A DNA stretch of 64,000 bases from Halichondria panicea (Eukaryota; Porifera; Demospongiae; Suberitida; Halichondriidae). Below are positions 32,278 to 44,364 of this stretch, piece by piece. The notes under the pieces were generated by a model. That model ran no database searches. It was not told where the DNA came from and worked only from the letters and a program-made list of their open reading frames with translations. The stretch's first letter is position 1. Each line of letters starts with the position of its first letter. A program made the translations under genes and the position numbers. Location of the stretch: assembly GCF_963675165.1 (NCBI RefSeq), contig NC_087377.1:5518042-5582041 (forward strand). Reading direction: 5' to 3'.

Positions 32278-35200
32278 GGTCAACATTTGTCTTTTTGATT
32301 CAACCCAAAGGCGTTTACTGTAAACCTGGAGATGAAGCTGAATTTACAGTATCGACATCACCATCTGATAGATCTATATATACATATCAGTGGTTTTTTG
32401 ACGATCAAGCAATATCACTTCCCGAATATGATGAACAAAACTTACTCCCTGAATATGAAGGACAAAAATCTGAACGTCTCCTGATATTAAAAGTCCTTCC
32501 TAAGCATAAAGGAGTTTATTCGTGTATTGCTGAAGATGTATCTGGTACTCGGATCACCTCACAACCTGCAACACTCACTGCAGGTACGTACTATATTTAG
32601 TTCCCTACTTATTTTGTACCTTTAATGAATGATATGCTGACATAGTGGACATGTGTGATACTACTTTTTACACAGAGGGAGAGACAATTGAAAATCAAGA
32701 ATTGCAATTCATAGGGAAGATTCTGGAAAATTCTGCAATTGACTTCAGAAAATATGGGATTAAGACAGTGGACCTACTCAATGGCGTGGGTGGTGTAACT
32801 TACGAAGAGATGGAGTTTGTAATGAAACTGAACCCAAAGACTCAAGTGTTGTCATTAAACCTAAAGCAGGAAATCACATCAAGTAAGAATTATTCATCTC
32901 AGTGATCACTCGACTAGAACTATAATGTGTTTATTTGGTATACCTGTATTCTTCTATTGTACACATAGGACTGAAAGAGGAGCAACTCTATGACGAAGCC
33001 ATGAAGAGTGAAGGGAAGGTCTCCCTTACGTACACCAAAATCCTTGCCCTGGGTCCAGGTCAGGTTGGAAAGTCTACTTTTATTAACAGATTGTTGGGGA
33101 AAATGGAAGGAAACATTCAAACATCTCTTCCAGAAACACAACCTCAGTCTAGTACAGGTTTTTCAGAGTAACAGAAGCTTGTATACAGTGTTCAACAATA
33201 ACTGGTGCTGTAAGCGGTAAAAAATGGTGTGTTGTCAAAGACGAGCTGTGCGATCAACTTAGTGGTTTAATGTCACTAATATTTAATAAGCCATCTCAAG
33301 GCCCAAAGCACAAAATAACTAAACTGTCAAAAAAAGGAATCCCAAAAACAATCATAGCTAACAAGGTTGAAGTTGTAGAAAAAGAATCAGTGGTAGATGC
33401 TTTTCCATTGCAAGAGGAAGAGAAACATGACTATACATTATCCAATGAAGACATTGAAATTCATTCTGTGGAGGCACTGCCAGATTCTAGATCTAGTTCT
33501 ACTCCTGAGTCAAGTCATGATTCATTGATTCCCCAAGAATCAGATATTAACAAAACCATTAAGGAGTTCCAAGAACTAAGGGAGGAACGGAGCGGTAGAC
33601 TAGATCGAGATAGCATGAATTTTGAAATGCTTTTTACTGTAGCTGATGTTGGTGGGCAACCAGCATTTCTGGAAATGCTACCATCCTTAACTCTAGGACC
33701 AGCTCTATACCTTGTGTTTATGAAACTTAAACAAGACCTAACTTTCAGAAGCAGAGCAGAGTTTAAACCCAAGGACTCGAGTACCAAATATTTCGAGAAT
33801 TACTCGTACACTTCAGAAGAAGTCATTTTTACAGCACTTTCAAGCATAGCTTGCTTTGGGCACTCAGATGAGCAAGTGGAAAAATATGTTAAGCCAGCAT
33901 CAGATGAGAAAAAGCGAAAAGGTTCTGTAGTGTTACTTGTGGGAACTTTTCTTGATGAGATTCAAAATGATCTGCAACGAAATCTTGACAAGATAAATGG
34001 ACAGCTAGAGGAACGGCTTAAAAACACAGCATTTTTTGAAGAAGGACTTGTCCACCGTATCAAATTGTCAAAAGATGATAGCTTATTGGTGAATAACGTA
34101 AGTGCCAAAGAAGGTGAAATAGAAAAGCATAGAGACCTTTTAGAAAAGATACCTAAAGATTACTTTCGAGAATATCAAATCCCAGCACAATGGTTAATGC
34201 TCAGTATTTGTCTTAAGCTTCTTGCTAGAAATCAAAACAAGTATCACATTTCCTTTGATGATTGCGTCAAGTTGGGGAAGCATATTGGTATGGACGAAGA
34301 TATGGTGAGTGTTGCCTTGCAATTCCTACACAAATACATTGGGCTTATAATGTATTTTCCTCATCACGAAAACCTTCAGAAAATTGTAATATGTAATCCA
34401 CAAGTAGTATTTTCAACTATTAGTGAACTAATCTTCAACATTTACGATCACAACAAGAATCAAGTTAACCAAGCAAAGTGTGACCACTTTGTGCAAACTG
34501 GTTGCTTTTCACCTAAAGATATCCAACTAGAAACCGTGAATCAAGAGAAGAATAAACTCCTTTCTATTGAAACTTTAGTTGATCTGTTAGTGTACCTTCA
34601 CATTGCTGCTAAAGTGCCCCTATCTTCTAATAGAGATACTCTTGAGTACTTTCTGCCAGCGGTTCTTCAAACTGCTGAAAGAGATATGGTTCAAAGGAGG
34701 AAAAAAGATATAAATGAGGAATTGCTTCCCGAACCAATCTGCATTCGATTTAAAACGGGATATCTACCTTTAGGCTTTGTATGTGCATTGAGTGCAAATC
34801 TTATTGCTGAGAATAAGTTTGATCTACTCATTAGTGAAAGCAAATGTTACAAGAATAGGATTCTATTTCGATTTGATGGTAAATTCGATATCACTGTGAT
34901 TTCTTGTCCTAGGTATTGCGAGTTTCGTGTTTTGAGGCACTCACCAGGCAACACTGAATTTTGGAGTGAGGATTGTTGTCCTCTAATTAAGGAAATTGTA
35001 TGTACAGCTGCGAATAAAGTTATCCAATCTATGCAACATGGTTTGCGTTGGATAGGTACAGATTCTGAAATGTATAATCTAGCTTTCCATTGTCGAAGCA
35101 AAGTACACTCTAAGGCAGAATTTGGACAGGAATCTCTCGCTATATTCTGCCATTCTGACCAAGACACACGTGTTCCTAAGGCTAAATGCACCCACTGTAA

Positions 35201-36117
35201 TACGGCTATTGATCCACTGCCCCCTGAAATGAGTGTTTGGTTTGGTGAGGTAGGTCATTCATGCACCATCATATATAGTATTAGTATCGTTATAATTATG
35301 TGTTATGTCTTACAGCATCCAAGTATTTCGCTGAAAATCGAAAAACAACCTGCTCGAAAAGGAAATGTCGTAACTATAATTGCAAATGGATTACGACCAC
35401 TAACGTATGAATGGTTTTTAGGGAAGAAAAAGCTTTGTGATATTAATGACGAGGACTATGATGGTTACACAACAGATAAGCTTGTGATTAAGAAGGACCT
35501 TTTTTTAACTGAAGGTGTATTAAAGTGCAAAGTGAAAGACAAGTCAACTGATTGTGTTGCAATTGAATCTGATGAGCTTGGTAAGCATGCATTATGTCTT
35601 GTGTATGTGGTAATCCTTCCTGTTTTGAACAGATCTCTTTGAAGAGGAGCTCAGAAATACTGGGAAGTTGCAAGAAGAAGAGATCGGCAAAATAAAGGGT
35701 ATAATTAATAAACATAAACAGTGTAATTATTTGTATTATTGCTGGTAAAAAACCTTCGCGAATGACCCAAATCAACAGAAAATTTGACTCTTGTGTATCT
35801 AACTATTGCGTTCTGGCAAGGATCGTGTGCCATACACCATAGATAAATAGAGCATGCATAAAAATATTATTATATGCATGGTCATACATACCATAATAAT
35901 AATTATTGTTCAAAGGTAGCATAATTGTGTTTGATACTTGCAAAACATTGTAAACATTATGGTTATTGTTGTATAGATAATGGATTTAAAAGTGTTAAAG
36001 ATTTGCAACGTGCCCAGCAGCTGGACAAGCTAAACTTTTTGAACACGGCTGAAAAGATAAGGATGGAATGCAGCGGACTCTTTGCTTCTGTTCAGAAAAG
36101 TAATGCTGCGATTTCTG
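32278..36117 (+). CDS. Ig - P-loop/Roc - COR-like - Ig - helical-tail protein
   Basis: Exons 32278-32583, 32676-32882, 32969-35249 (with a frameshift), 35316-35580, 35633-35698 and 35977-36117; most junctions are phase 1. Exon 1 is an Ig-like domain (YQWFFDD, GVYSCIAEDVSG) lacking the first disulfide cysteine. Exon 2 is unrecognised. Exon 3 starts with P-loop GPGQVGKST, then has DVGGQPAF (about 33642), a degenerate G4 (GTFLDE), a long COR-like region and a CHSDQDTRVPKAKCTHC cysteine segment. Exon 4 is a second Ig-like domain (YEWFLGKKK, GVLKCKVKD). Exons 5-6 are charged helices (LFEEELRNTGKLQEEE, SVKDLQRAQQLDKL). The frame breaks once at a T5 run, 33159-33163. The 5' and 3' exons are missing. 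A GTP-regulated receptor or sensor is inferred. Confidence 0.75.
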
Positions 36118-37264
36118 GTAAGTAAATTATGTTTTGTCTTGTGACTGCATACATGTAGTAATGGTGACCCGTTTTTGACACATAATTATGTTTGTCAGGC
36201 ATATTTGCATTAATAATTATACTTACATATTTATCAGTCCAAAAATTTTACCTAATTTGCCGTATAATTGTACATTGCCAGGCTATAAGGATGTGCTATA
36301 ATTAATAATAATGTATATAATGTACTTTTAGACACTTCTATAATGAAAGCACCGCGGGTGCATGCTGATGCCTCGGCAACCAAACATGAAGCTATACTAG
36401 ATTATTACATTGGTGCACAAAGTAATCGACAACCATATTAAATTGCTAAAAACAGATGCCACGAAAGTTAAAAATTAATGGCAGCATGAAACAGCTAAGT
36501 ATATAAGTGCAGCTTTACAGCTCTTTTCTCACTCTTGCAGCCACCAATATACAACTATAGCGTTATAGTGCAGAACTATTATTATACTTACTATTAGTAG
36601 AGTAGCAATTAACATGCACCCCTGCATGGACAAATTTTCCTACGCACTGTTCTGAAAAGGCTACAATGGCATTGGAAGTATAACATATCAAAACATTGCA
36701 ATGTGAAATGTCAAATTAAAATTGTTACTGCCCACTCAATATTTGTGACGTTTTCGTGTCATAACTTGTCATATGTGTCATTTCCTCTTCATAATAAATA
36801 ATAAAAGTACTGCAGTGTAATTAGCAAACAAGGTAGCATAGATTCAAGTTAGCATCTGTACCTTTCTTCTGCAGACCAGATTATACTTTAATCTTGGTTC
36901 CTAACTCAAAATACAATGAAAAAGAGAATAAACTAAGTCTGTAATCAGTTATCAGTGTCACTGTTCAGACTTTCATCCAGTCCATCAAGTCTAGACTACC
37001 AGCTATTCTCTCCATTCATAATTACTCTACTCATCATCATATCCAATATATGTATGTTAACTATCTCTTGATGGATCGTCAGTGTCGGTAAATCCCACCA
37101 GGAGAGAGTTTCTCAGGGGCTTTCTTCAGTTCCTGGGCACTGTCTTTGCTTTGCCTTGCTTGTCTTGGAAACTTGACATCAGCTCTATGTTACAGTAGTA
37201 TACCTTGGCTGTTACTTGGGCTGATCTGTCATCCTCAGTTGGTATACTGTAGTCTAGCTGGCAC
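36118..37264. other. Gene-free stretch
   Basis: 36335-36690 is a minus-oriented, worn copy of the GCCTCGGTGCGCATGCGC repeat. The rest is AT-rich. The missing last exon of the Ig/Roc gene may lie here but no phase-1 acceptor plus ORF was convincing. Confidence 0.5.
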
Positions 37265-37657
37265 CAGGGGCGTAGGCAGGAATTTGAGGAAGAGGGAGCT
37301 GTTCGCGCCAGAAACTACTTGGCGCGGAGCGCCGAAAATTCCGGTGACCAGGAGCCACACCCCCTAATTAATGACTCATTGCGCATGTGCAAGAAATAGC
37401 CACACCTTGCTTCAATTAATAATACTGCTAAAGCTAGCTAGCTAGCCGTAGCTAGCTAGCTTAGTTCTGTTGCACTAAAGAATCAAAGTTACTAGTATAG
37501 TATAGCTAGCTCTTGGACATGCTGTTTGTCTGCCACTAATCTATACCAGTAATTCCCAGGCTGAAGACTCATCAGAGAAGGTGGGGCTCTTAGTGTAGTT
37601 TTTGCAGAGAAAGGGGGGGCTCCAGCCCCCAAAGCCCTCCCCCTCCCTACGCCCCTG
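37265..37657. mobile_element. 393-bp element with CAG...CTG ends and 5-bp target duplication
   Basis: Ends CAGGGGCGTAGG / CCTACGCCCCTG, flanked by GGCAC (37260-37264 and 37658-37662). Same end pattern and duplication length as the element at 18093-18760. No transposase. Confidence 0.75.
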
Positions 37658-38351
37658 GGCACAATAAACTTTAGCTAGCTCTACTTACATGCACTTATGC
37701 AAAATTAACGCTGCTTAACACTAACAGGAAACTAGGCAACCCACATTCATATGAATCCTTAGGAATTACTTGTGCTGCCTAGCACCGAACTAAAGGTAAA
37801 TACCCTTCCCACAAAAATTTATGATGTAAAGTATGGGACAGTCCCTTTCCAGTCACTGCAATTCAATGGTAAAACTGTCATCACTGTTATATTTCAAACC
37901 TGAAAAACACTGTATGCAGCTCATGTAGAAACTGCATGTGAGGTATCATTGGAAAGAGTAATAGCTAGATTATACAATAGAGAGCAAACTAAAATTATTT
38001 CTAGGTAAAATTCCTTCTTTTTTAGTGTTTGAAGTACAAATTGTGTGTTTTTGTCTCACTTTTTACTGCATTTGTATACTTGTAGATTAAATGTTTGATG
38101 ACAACTTTTACATATTTTTTACATTCATTTGACAAAATGTTTTGATATGAGCAAACCTAGCTATAATAATATTATACAACTCTAGAACCATGAATTAAAT
38201 TCCGCCTATAGAGACTCTTACATTGATCCTTGAGCAGCTGTAACATGTACTCTACACAGACACACCCAAACACGTACTGTATACCTCACTTGCGCACACT
38301 GAGGCATAATTATTCCGGATGCATTTTTTCTGCGAAATGTTCGTTGTTCTA
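37658..38351. other. Gene-free AT-rich stretch
   Basis: No exon or full element seen. A minus-oriented fragment of the GCCTCGGTGCGC repeat is at 38215-38310. Confidence 0.5.
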
Positions 38352-38690
38352 ATTATGCCTCGGTGCGCATGCGTAAGCGAGGTATACGATACAGTGTGTT
38401 TGTGTGTGTGTTTTCTGCATGCATGTGTGCATGCATGCACTCAGCTCAAAGATCGATGAAGTGCAAGTGTAAAGAGTTTCTATAGGCTTCTAGTCATGTT
38501 TTCTATGATTTGCAAAATACTGCTTTGTTCTTGAGTAATTAATTTGCTTACTTGCAGCCTTTTCAAAAGAGCTAGTGGTAGCAAAACTTGTCCACTTAGT
38601 ATAGTTATATGCTCTGCACTAGAATGCTAGCTATTGGTATAGCTTCAGCTAGAGTGAGAAGACAGCTGCAAGACTCTTTGTAATTATGCC
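38352..38690 (+). repeat. Dispersed repeat (GCCTCGGTGCGCATGCG family)
   Basis: Plus-oriented, partly deleted copy; the palindrome is mutated here (GCGCATGCGTAAGCG). Confidence 0.7.
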
Positions 38691-38736
38691 TCGAGGCGTA
38701 GCCGCACGAGGGATACGGTAAAGCTGGCTGTGTGTG

Positions 38737-38775
<39 letters not shown>

Positions 38776-39520
38776 GTGTGTGTGTATTCCAGCTATAACT
38801 GCTCAACGGTTGCAATGTAACGAAAACTAACAGCTTCTATAGGCTTCTAGCCACGTTCTCTTGGATTTTGATTCGTGGATTAGCAAACTAAAGCTTCTTT
38901 CTCGAGTTATGGCTAGTTTGACTCACATTGAAGGCTGTTGCAGTCTCTTCAGAATCTTTCATAGCATCATCTGTCCGCACAAACTTTCTATTCAACATAT
39001 GAGTTAGCCTTGCACTAAAGCGCTAGCTTTTTGTTAGCTACAATACTCAGAAAATATCTTTTAAAACAGCTAGCTAGCAGTAGCCATTTGTGAAATTGAT
39101 CTCTTTGGACACACCCTTTAATTATTCCTGTGGATGTAATGCGCATGCGCGCTCATTCCCCATGTGTGAGAAAATAATATCCCAAGATCCTCCTGGCAGA
39201 ATCATCTTTGTCTTGAGGGCCTGGTATATAAGCCACAAAACACTACCATATAACAATATAGATAACAATATGCATGTACACAGGTCTTTTCTTCTTAGAT
39301 ATTATATACACTGAACTACAGATCCTGGAAGAATCAATTTTCTTCTTTCTTGAGATCCTGGTAAGCCACATAATACAACAATAGATGCATGTAAATAAGT
39401 CTTTTCTTCTCAGTGACTTTATATAGATAAGCTAACTTTAATACTAATATAACACTCTAATACTTTTAAGCGAAAGCAAAAACATGGCGAGAGGCATTAG
39501 CACAGCGCCAGCTTGAACAC
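38690..39520 (+). repeat. Long dispersed repeat, about 830 bp
   Basis: Starts ATTATGCCTCGAGGCGTAGC and ends GCCAGCTTGAACACTAGTT. A (TGTC)n tract is at 38735-38775. Nearly identical over its length to 52590-54155 once the 751-bp insertion there is removed, so the two copies are recent relatives. Confidence 0.88.
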
Positions 39521-39801
39521 TAGTTATTATAGCAGAAAATGTTTGTGAGGTGCAAAATTTCATGTTTTTGAATGACAGAGTGGTTAATGCGCGGGAAAAA
39601 ACTGGTCCCACGCACCGGTATTTTACATGCAAAGCTGGCATCATAGATAGAGTAGAGAGGGATTGGAAACAGAAGTGATTCACGTGATGTTTTACAATGA
39701 AGTCTACGTAGTGGCTCTGAGACCATCCGTGTAGCGAAAATTTGCACCAGCGAAAAATTATACATGTGTACGGTAGAACATAATATCCATCATAATTATA
39801 C

Positions 39802-40648
39802 CTCCAATCTGTAGTGCAGATGAATAGTGTAGAGTTGGTACTCTGGTGTAACTCATTAGGTAAAATGTAGCTGCTTCATTCCCTGGAATGATGAAGCTAT
39901 CCATAAACACAATTGCGGTGTCCATGTCCCAGAGGTAAAAATCAGCAAACAGTGCAGTTGCTGTGAATGCAGACAAACCTAGTGGAATAATGAATACATC
40001 ATGTAGTAATAATTGGTTAGTTAAAGTTGAACCAACTCACTTGTTAAAACACTCAAGATGTACATCATAGAAGGGCCCTTCCACCATGTTGTCACAGTTT
40101 GATAGCTGTTTATAAAAGTGACAGCAATAAGCGCCAAACAGAATAGCATAGCGATCAGTGAGAAAGCGAAGGTTGCGTAGAGTCGAGATATTAGGATGTT
40201 TGTGTATCGCTCAACTGTTGAGAAAAACAGTCATTGAAAAAGACCACAATCAATGAAACTATAATAAACTGCTTACAAACAAGGTAACTTTCTTCATCCC
40301 TGTCAATAAAAGTATCTGCTCGCAGTTCAATGACATGTGAGCCACTGAAAATGCCAAAGGCAATATATCCTTTGTCAGGATCAGTTGTACTTGTCGGTTC
40401 TGACAAATTGATCTGTGGCAACAGTAAAAATCCAATAGTTCATAGAGAGATACACTACTTACCTGAACCCACATTGGAGTTCCAGCTGCCACTGCAAAGC
40501 AAATAAGAGCCCCAGCCGTGAGGATAATTGCCAAAATTGGCCATAGCACCTTCTCAAACCCTCTAGTATGACATCTCAAGGCAACTACTGTCTTCTCTGC
40601 CACAATAGAGACCACTGAAGGCAATGCTGTCAGAGATTTTGAAGCCAT
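39802..40648 (-). CDS. Clarin-like four-helix membrane protein
   Basis: Four minus-strand exons, 40463-40648, 40277-40412, 40041-40214 and 39802-39978, join in phase (0,1,1) from ATG 40648. Exon 1 has TM1 (VLWPILAIILTAGALICFAV) followed by AGTPMWVQ, the GTP-[LM]-W signature after TM1 of clarins. Exon 2 is the extracellular loop with YIAFGIFSG, comparable to the clarin YGLFHG. Exon 3 has TM2 and WKGPSMMYILSVL, like the clarin GPLGLYLLSF. Exon 4 is TM3 plus loop. TM4 should be in one more exon; reading on gives only GGIIMMDIMF and a stop at 39758. Clarins act at actin-rich projections of sensory cells in vertebrates; the role in sponges is unknown. Family call is from remembered signatures. Confidence 0.65.
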
Positions 40649-41063
40649 CTTTCTACTGGCAACTCCTTGTATATTTTTAAGCAGCCCCTCCCCTCTTTTG
40701 GCTGGTGATGACACACCTTCGTTTTATACGCATGCGCAGAATATTGTTAGGGGCTTTCCAGTAATATTGTGATCATGTGCCATTCGCTTTGTCAGCAAAC
40801 GTGGAAGAAAATGGCAGCTCACTTTCAGATCTGATAAAGAGTTGCCAGTCAGTGAATGAGACGTATAGTACATAAGGAACCTGGTGAGGATCATGCATCT
40901 GCTAGTTTGTGTCACTGTGACTGTAACTATGTGTGTAACTATGTGTGTTCTGTCTTTCCTAGATTTGGTGTGTTGGTTCGTATGGTTGAATATTATATGT
41001 TTTTGCTTACCAGCTTAATTCATGAGTCTCACACCCAAACCCCATCCAACCAGAGTCCCCAGA
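40649..41063. promoter_or_regulatory. Shared bidirectional promoter region
   Basis: The clarin-like gene (minus) and the KCMF1-like gene (plus) start 415 bp apart, head to head. On the minus side TATAAAAC at about 40721-40728 sits next to GCGCATGCGT. The clarin start context AAAGATGGCTTC is strong. No clear core element was chosen for the plus side. Confidence 0.5.
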
Positions 41064-43515
41064 ATGTCTCGAAACATGTCCAGGCATAATGGTAATTACA
41101 TACTTCACACGTACACGTACATGTACATGCAGACCTGTGTGTATGGAAGTATGTATATCTTCGATGGCCTATTAATATCATCTTAGAAGCAACTTGATGT
41201 ACAGTATGCTTTTACTATGTAAAAATGAGCAATTATGACCAATTTGTGAGTAAGAGCATCATTTTGTGATGATTACCTACTCTAAGCTCACTAGTCTGAC
41301 AACTCCCATTTAATAAGGCAGGCATTTCACGGGTTTCCCCTTGTAGAATAAGATGTGTGATCGAATTGTATACCAGCTGATCTCGTCTCTACATACATGT
41401 TAGCAAGCTTGTTGAAGATTCTGTATTCATTTAGCAAAATTTTACGGGTGTTCATATGTACATGTATCTGTAGTGAGAGTTGTGTCACATTGTGTCAATC
41501 TTACTGTGTCTCTATCTAGCTGATCACCCTTTAGTTGCTATACAAACAATGAAGTGACTGAAGGCATGTTGTTTAGTGTACAGACACTTTGTACGCGCAC
41601 ACACACACACTCAGGTGTCAGCTGTGATGCTTGCGGGAAGGGAGGGTTCTCTGGAAATCGTTACAAATGCCTTGTGTGCTACGACTTTGACCTCTGTGGT
41701 GACTGCTATAGTTCTGGAGAGACAGGAACCGGCAAACACAGCAGCAGCCACCCAATGCAGTGTATACTCACTAAAGTCGATGCTGGTAAGTATGACCCCA
41801 CTGTTCAGAGCAGGGTCCGCAGACTAATACATGTAGGGCGTCGAAGAGCAGGGCTTGATCGTTACGTTGGCATGTTTCGGGAGAGTGGACAGGCTCAGGA
41901 CAATGTTCACCCCATCACTGAGCTTCTACAACATGTATCACAGCTCTCAAGTAAGTAGCAGTAGCAATGTGGTCCATTGCCTAGTATTATAGTATTATAT
42001 AATATGGAAGTAGCAAGCCAACGAAAGGGTGGTGTCATTGGGGAAAGGCAAGTGTGACTTACAACTATATGAAGTGTAGAGGTACACCCCAAGATATTGA
42101 CCATACTGACCATGTTGCCTATTGACACAACCACCCTTTGTCGCTGCATATGTATTAATAAACTGTTGCCAGCCATGGCAGAGTAATTGTACCTTTCAAC
42201 CCTCCAGTATTTTTATGTTAGTTGTCTTTTAACCTTTTGTGACGGCTCCAATACTTCTTTGCTGACTTTGCTGTGATTCTAGTACCAGTGAAACCTGTTT
42301 GTATCGGGAAGCTAAACACATCATTACACTATGTCTTACTATACCCTACGCCCGCCCGACAGCTTAAGGTTAGGATATAGTGTTTCGCCCACGCAAGAAA
42401 GTGGGCGTTCCCGCTCAGCATCTGTACAGCAATTTAGGTAAAGCTAGCTACAAAACTTCTGCGTCAGTTTTCTACCTTCTTAGCTGATGATCATGTCCTA
42501 TTTAAGAATGATCTAATTAAACAAGGTATGGGGCAGGGCCAGATGTAAACATTTCATAGAGAATCGAGACTCTGCAGCTGCAGAGCGCTCACTTTACTGT
42601 TCATTTTTGGATCATTTTTGCGTATTGATAGTACAAAAGAGCAGATATGACAGAACAAGTATCACAATAAAGAAATATCTAAACATCTGGCTCTAAGGTA
42701 AGTATAGATCTTGTCATAGAGCTCTTGTATGTCACTCCATGGCCTCTGTAGCTCTAGAAAACTGACGCCAAAATAAGGAGTGTCCACCACAGATCTCTGA
42801 TGGCTATTCTACTCTTCATGTACTAAAGACAAACAGTTTTAGCTTGAATATGAGTATTGATACAAACTCTTCATTACTTTCAATGGCCATGAAATAAATA
42901 AAAACATATGCCTACCAGGCTGTGGCAGCCTAGTGCTCCAATACTAACGTAGTTTCCACTCCTCTGGCTATGACAAATATTATAGCACCACACCTCGGCA
43001 GAGAGTTTAGCACTTCAGTTAAATGTACCTAAGTTCAGTATAATAAATTATTATGTTAATTAGACATGTACATGTACCGTAAATGCATGTACGTTATGGT
43101 GGAAATTTTATCCGAAAATTCTAACTGCGAAATTATTATGCGCAATAGGTTCTACAGTTGTACGTCACTATTCTGAGCTGTATATACGAATATTTAAAAT
43201 TAATTGAGCAGTTTATGAATACAAAAATTTGCACCAACGAAAATTACCCACTGTTATAGTATTTCCACCATAAAACTTATGTTATTCACACGCACACGCA
43301 CACGCACACACACAAACCTTCCTCCAGGTAGTGGCAGTCATGGTGGGCAACGGCTTGCTCCCACTGATGTTCCTCCTCACATACAACAGTTGCTTGACCA
43401 GCAGGAAAGACAAGCTCTCGAAAGGCGATCTCCCCTAAGGAGACCAATGTATCGCAAGATAACCTCAGGGGCAGGTGGACTGCTGACATCAGATACTCAC
43501 AGTTTAGCTGGTTAG
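41064..43515 (+). CDS. KCMF1: KCMF1-like ZZ-type zinc finger protein
   Basis: Exons 41064-41091, 41615-41950 and 43328-43515 join in phase 1 to about 183 residues. Exon 1 gives MSRNMSRHN, continuing into GVSCDACGKGGFSGNRYKCLVCYDFDLCGDCY...HPMQCIL. This is a ZZ domain with its cysteine/histidine ligands in place and the same MSRHxGVSCDAC start as animal KCMF1. Later RVRRLIHVGR and PITELLQHVSQL match KCMF1 segments. KCMF1 is an E3 ubiquitin ligase that works with UBR4 in N-degron turnover. This protein is about half the usual length and lacks the C2H2-type (CPYCGKMG) segment expected after the ZZ domain, so an exon may have been missed in the 1.4-kb intron 2, or it is a shortened form. Confidence 0.85.
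43076..43273. repeat. Worn MITE in intron 2 of the KCMF1-like gene
   Basis: TACCGTAAATGC...GGTGGAAATTTTA at left and AAAATTTGCACC...TTTCCACCATAA at right. Similar ends occur near 39735-39780. Confidence 0.5.
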
Positions 43516-43624
43516 CCTCATAAGAATGCAGTTACATGAAGGTACATGTAGCTGCTTCCATACACTAATACAGTAACAGTGAGCAATAACATGTAAAAGA
43601 TGGTGGTAGCTTTTGCATTGGTCA

Positions 43625-43825
43625 TAATTGTGCCTCGGTGCGCATGCGCAAGCGAGGTATACGGTAGTGTGTGTGTGTGTGTGTGAGTTTGCATGCAGAA
43701 AATTAATGTTTGTCATGATGTATAAAAGCAAGAGAACTCTTGATAAAAAGCAGCTTTATGTTATGTATAGCTTTGGCATCTCCACCGAGGCATCAGCACC
43801 CGTGGTGCTTTCATTTTGGCATCGA
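43625..43825 (+). repeat. Dispersed repeat, both ends only
   Basis: Left end TGCCTCGGTGCGCATGCGCA at 43631 and right end ATCTCCACCGAGGCATCAGC near 43778, with the middle deleted. Confidence 0.7.
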
Positions 43826-43829
43826 TTGT

Positions 43830-44364
43830 TTTAACAACAATCGTGGTCGATCATTTCCTATATACTCTTTGAGTTTTCCTGTGGTTACAGATATTAATTG
43901 TAGGCAGTAAACTTTTAACGAGAACCCTGGCGTGGCCCGACCTTCAGTTAGAAAGGAGCTCGGGTTGCAAGCTTAGATTTGTTTTGCTGCATTTATATAT
44001 GATATGATATGATACTACTTAATTAAGATGGGAGCGTCTTACTACACGGATTCTGTATCGTCTAGCTATATGTACAAATCGTGCCATATATGTATATATG
44101 TGCTAAGTTATAACATTACTCAATGATATTCACATGCATAAATGCGTTATATCAGCCGCACATGCATGTATAGAGCACTTAGTACATTGCAAACAAATAT
44201 AAATGTATAGTTAAGACGACAGTGAATCCGCAATTGATATACTGCATATATAGTAAGACGCTCCATCCCCTCATCTACTCCTGTTATTAAACATGTATAA
44301 ATTTATACATCATAAGGAGGGCCTGCCCTTTTAATAACCTCTCCCTCCCCCTAATTTACAGCAG
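43830..44364. other. Gene-free stretch
   Basis: AT-rich, with runs of TATATG and ATGCATG. No exon recognised; ZU5/UPA exons expected upstream of the next feature are absent. Confidence 0.5.

Noticed and set aside
35250..35315. Hydrophobic helix inside the 790-codon frame as a true membrane segment
   Set aside because: Consensus donor and acceptor frame exactly this stretch and the flanking domains join cleanly without it, so an intron is the simpler reading; kept only as a possible retention event.
40856..41089. 77-codon frame as the N-terminus of the KCMF1-like gene
   Set aside because: A different frame holds the conserved MSRHN start that splices in phase to the ZZ exon.
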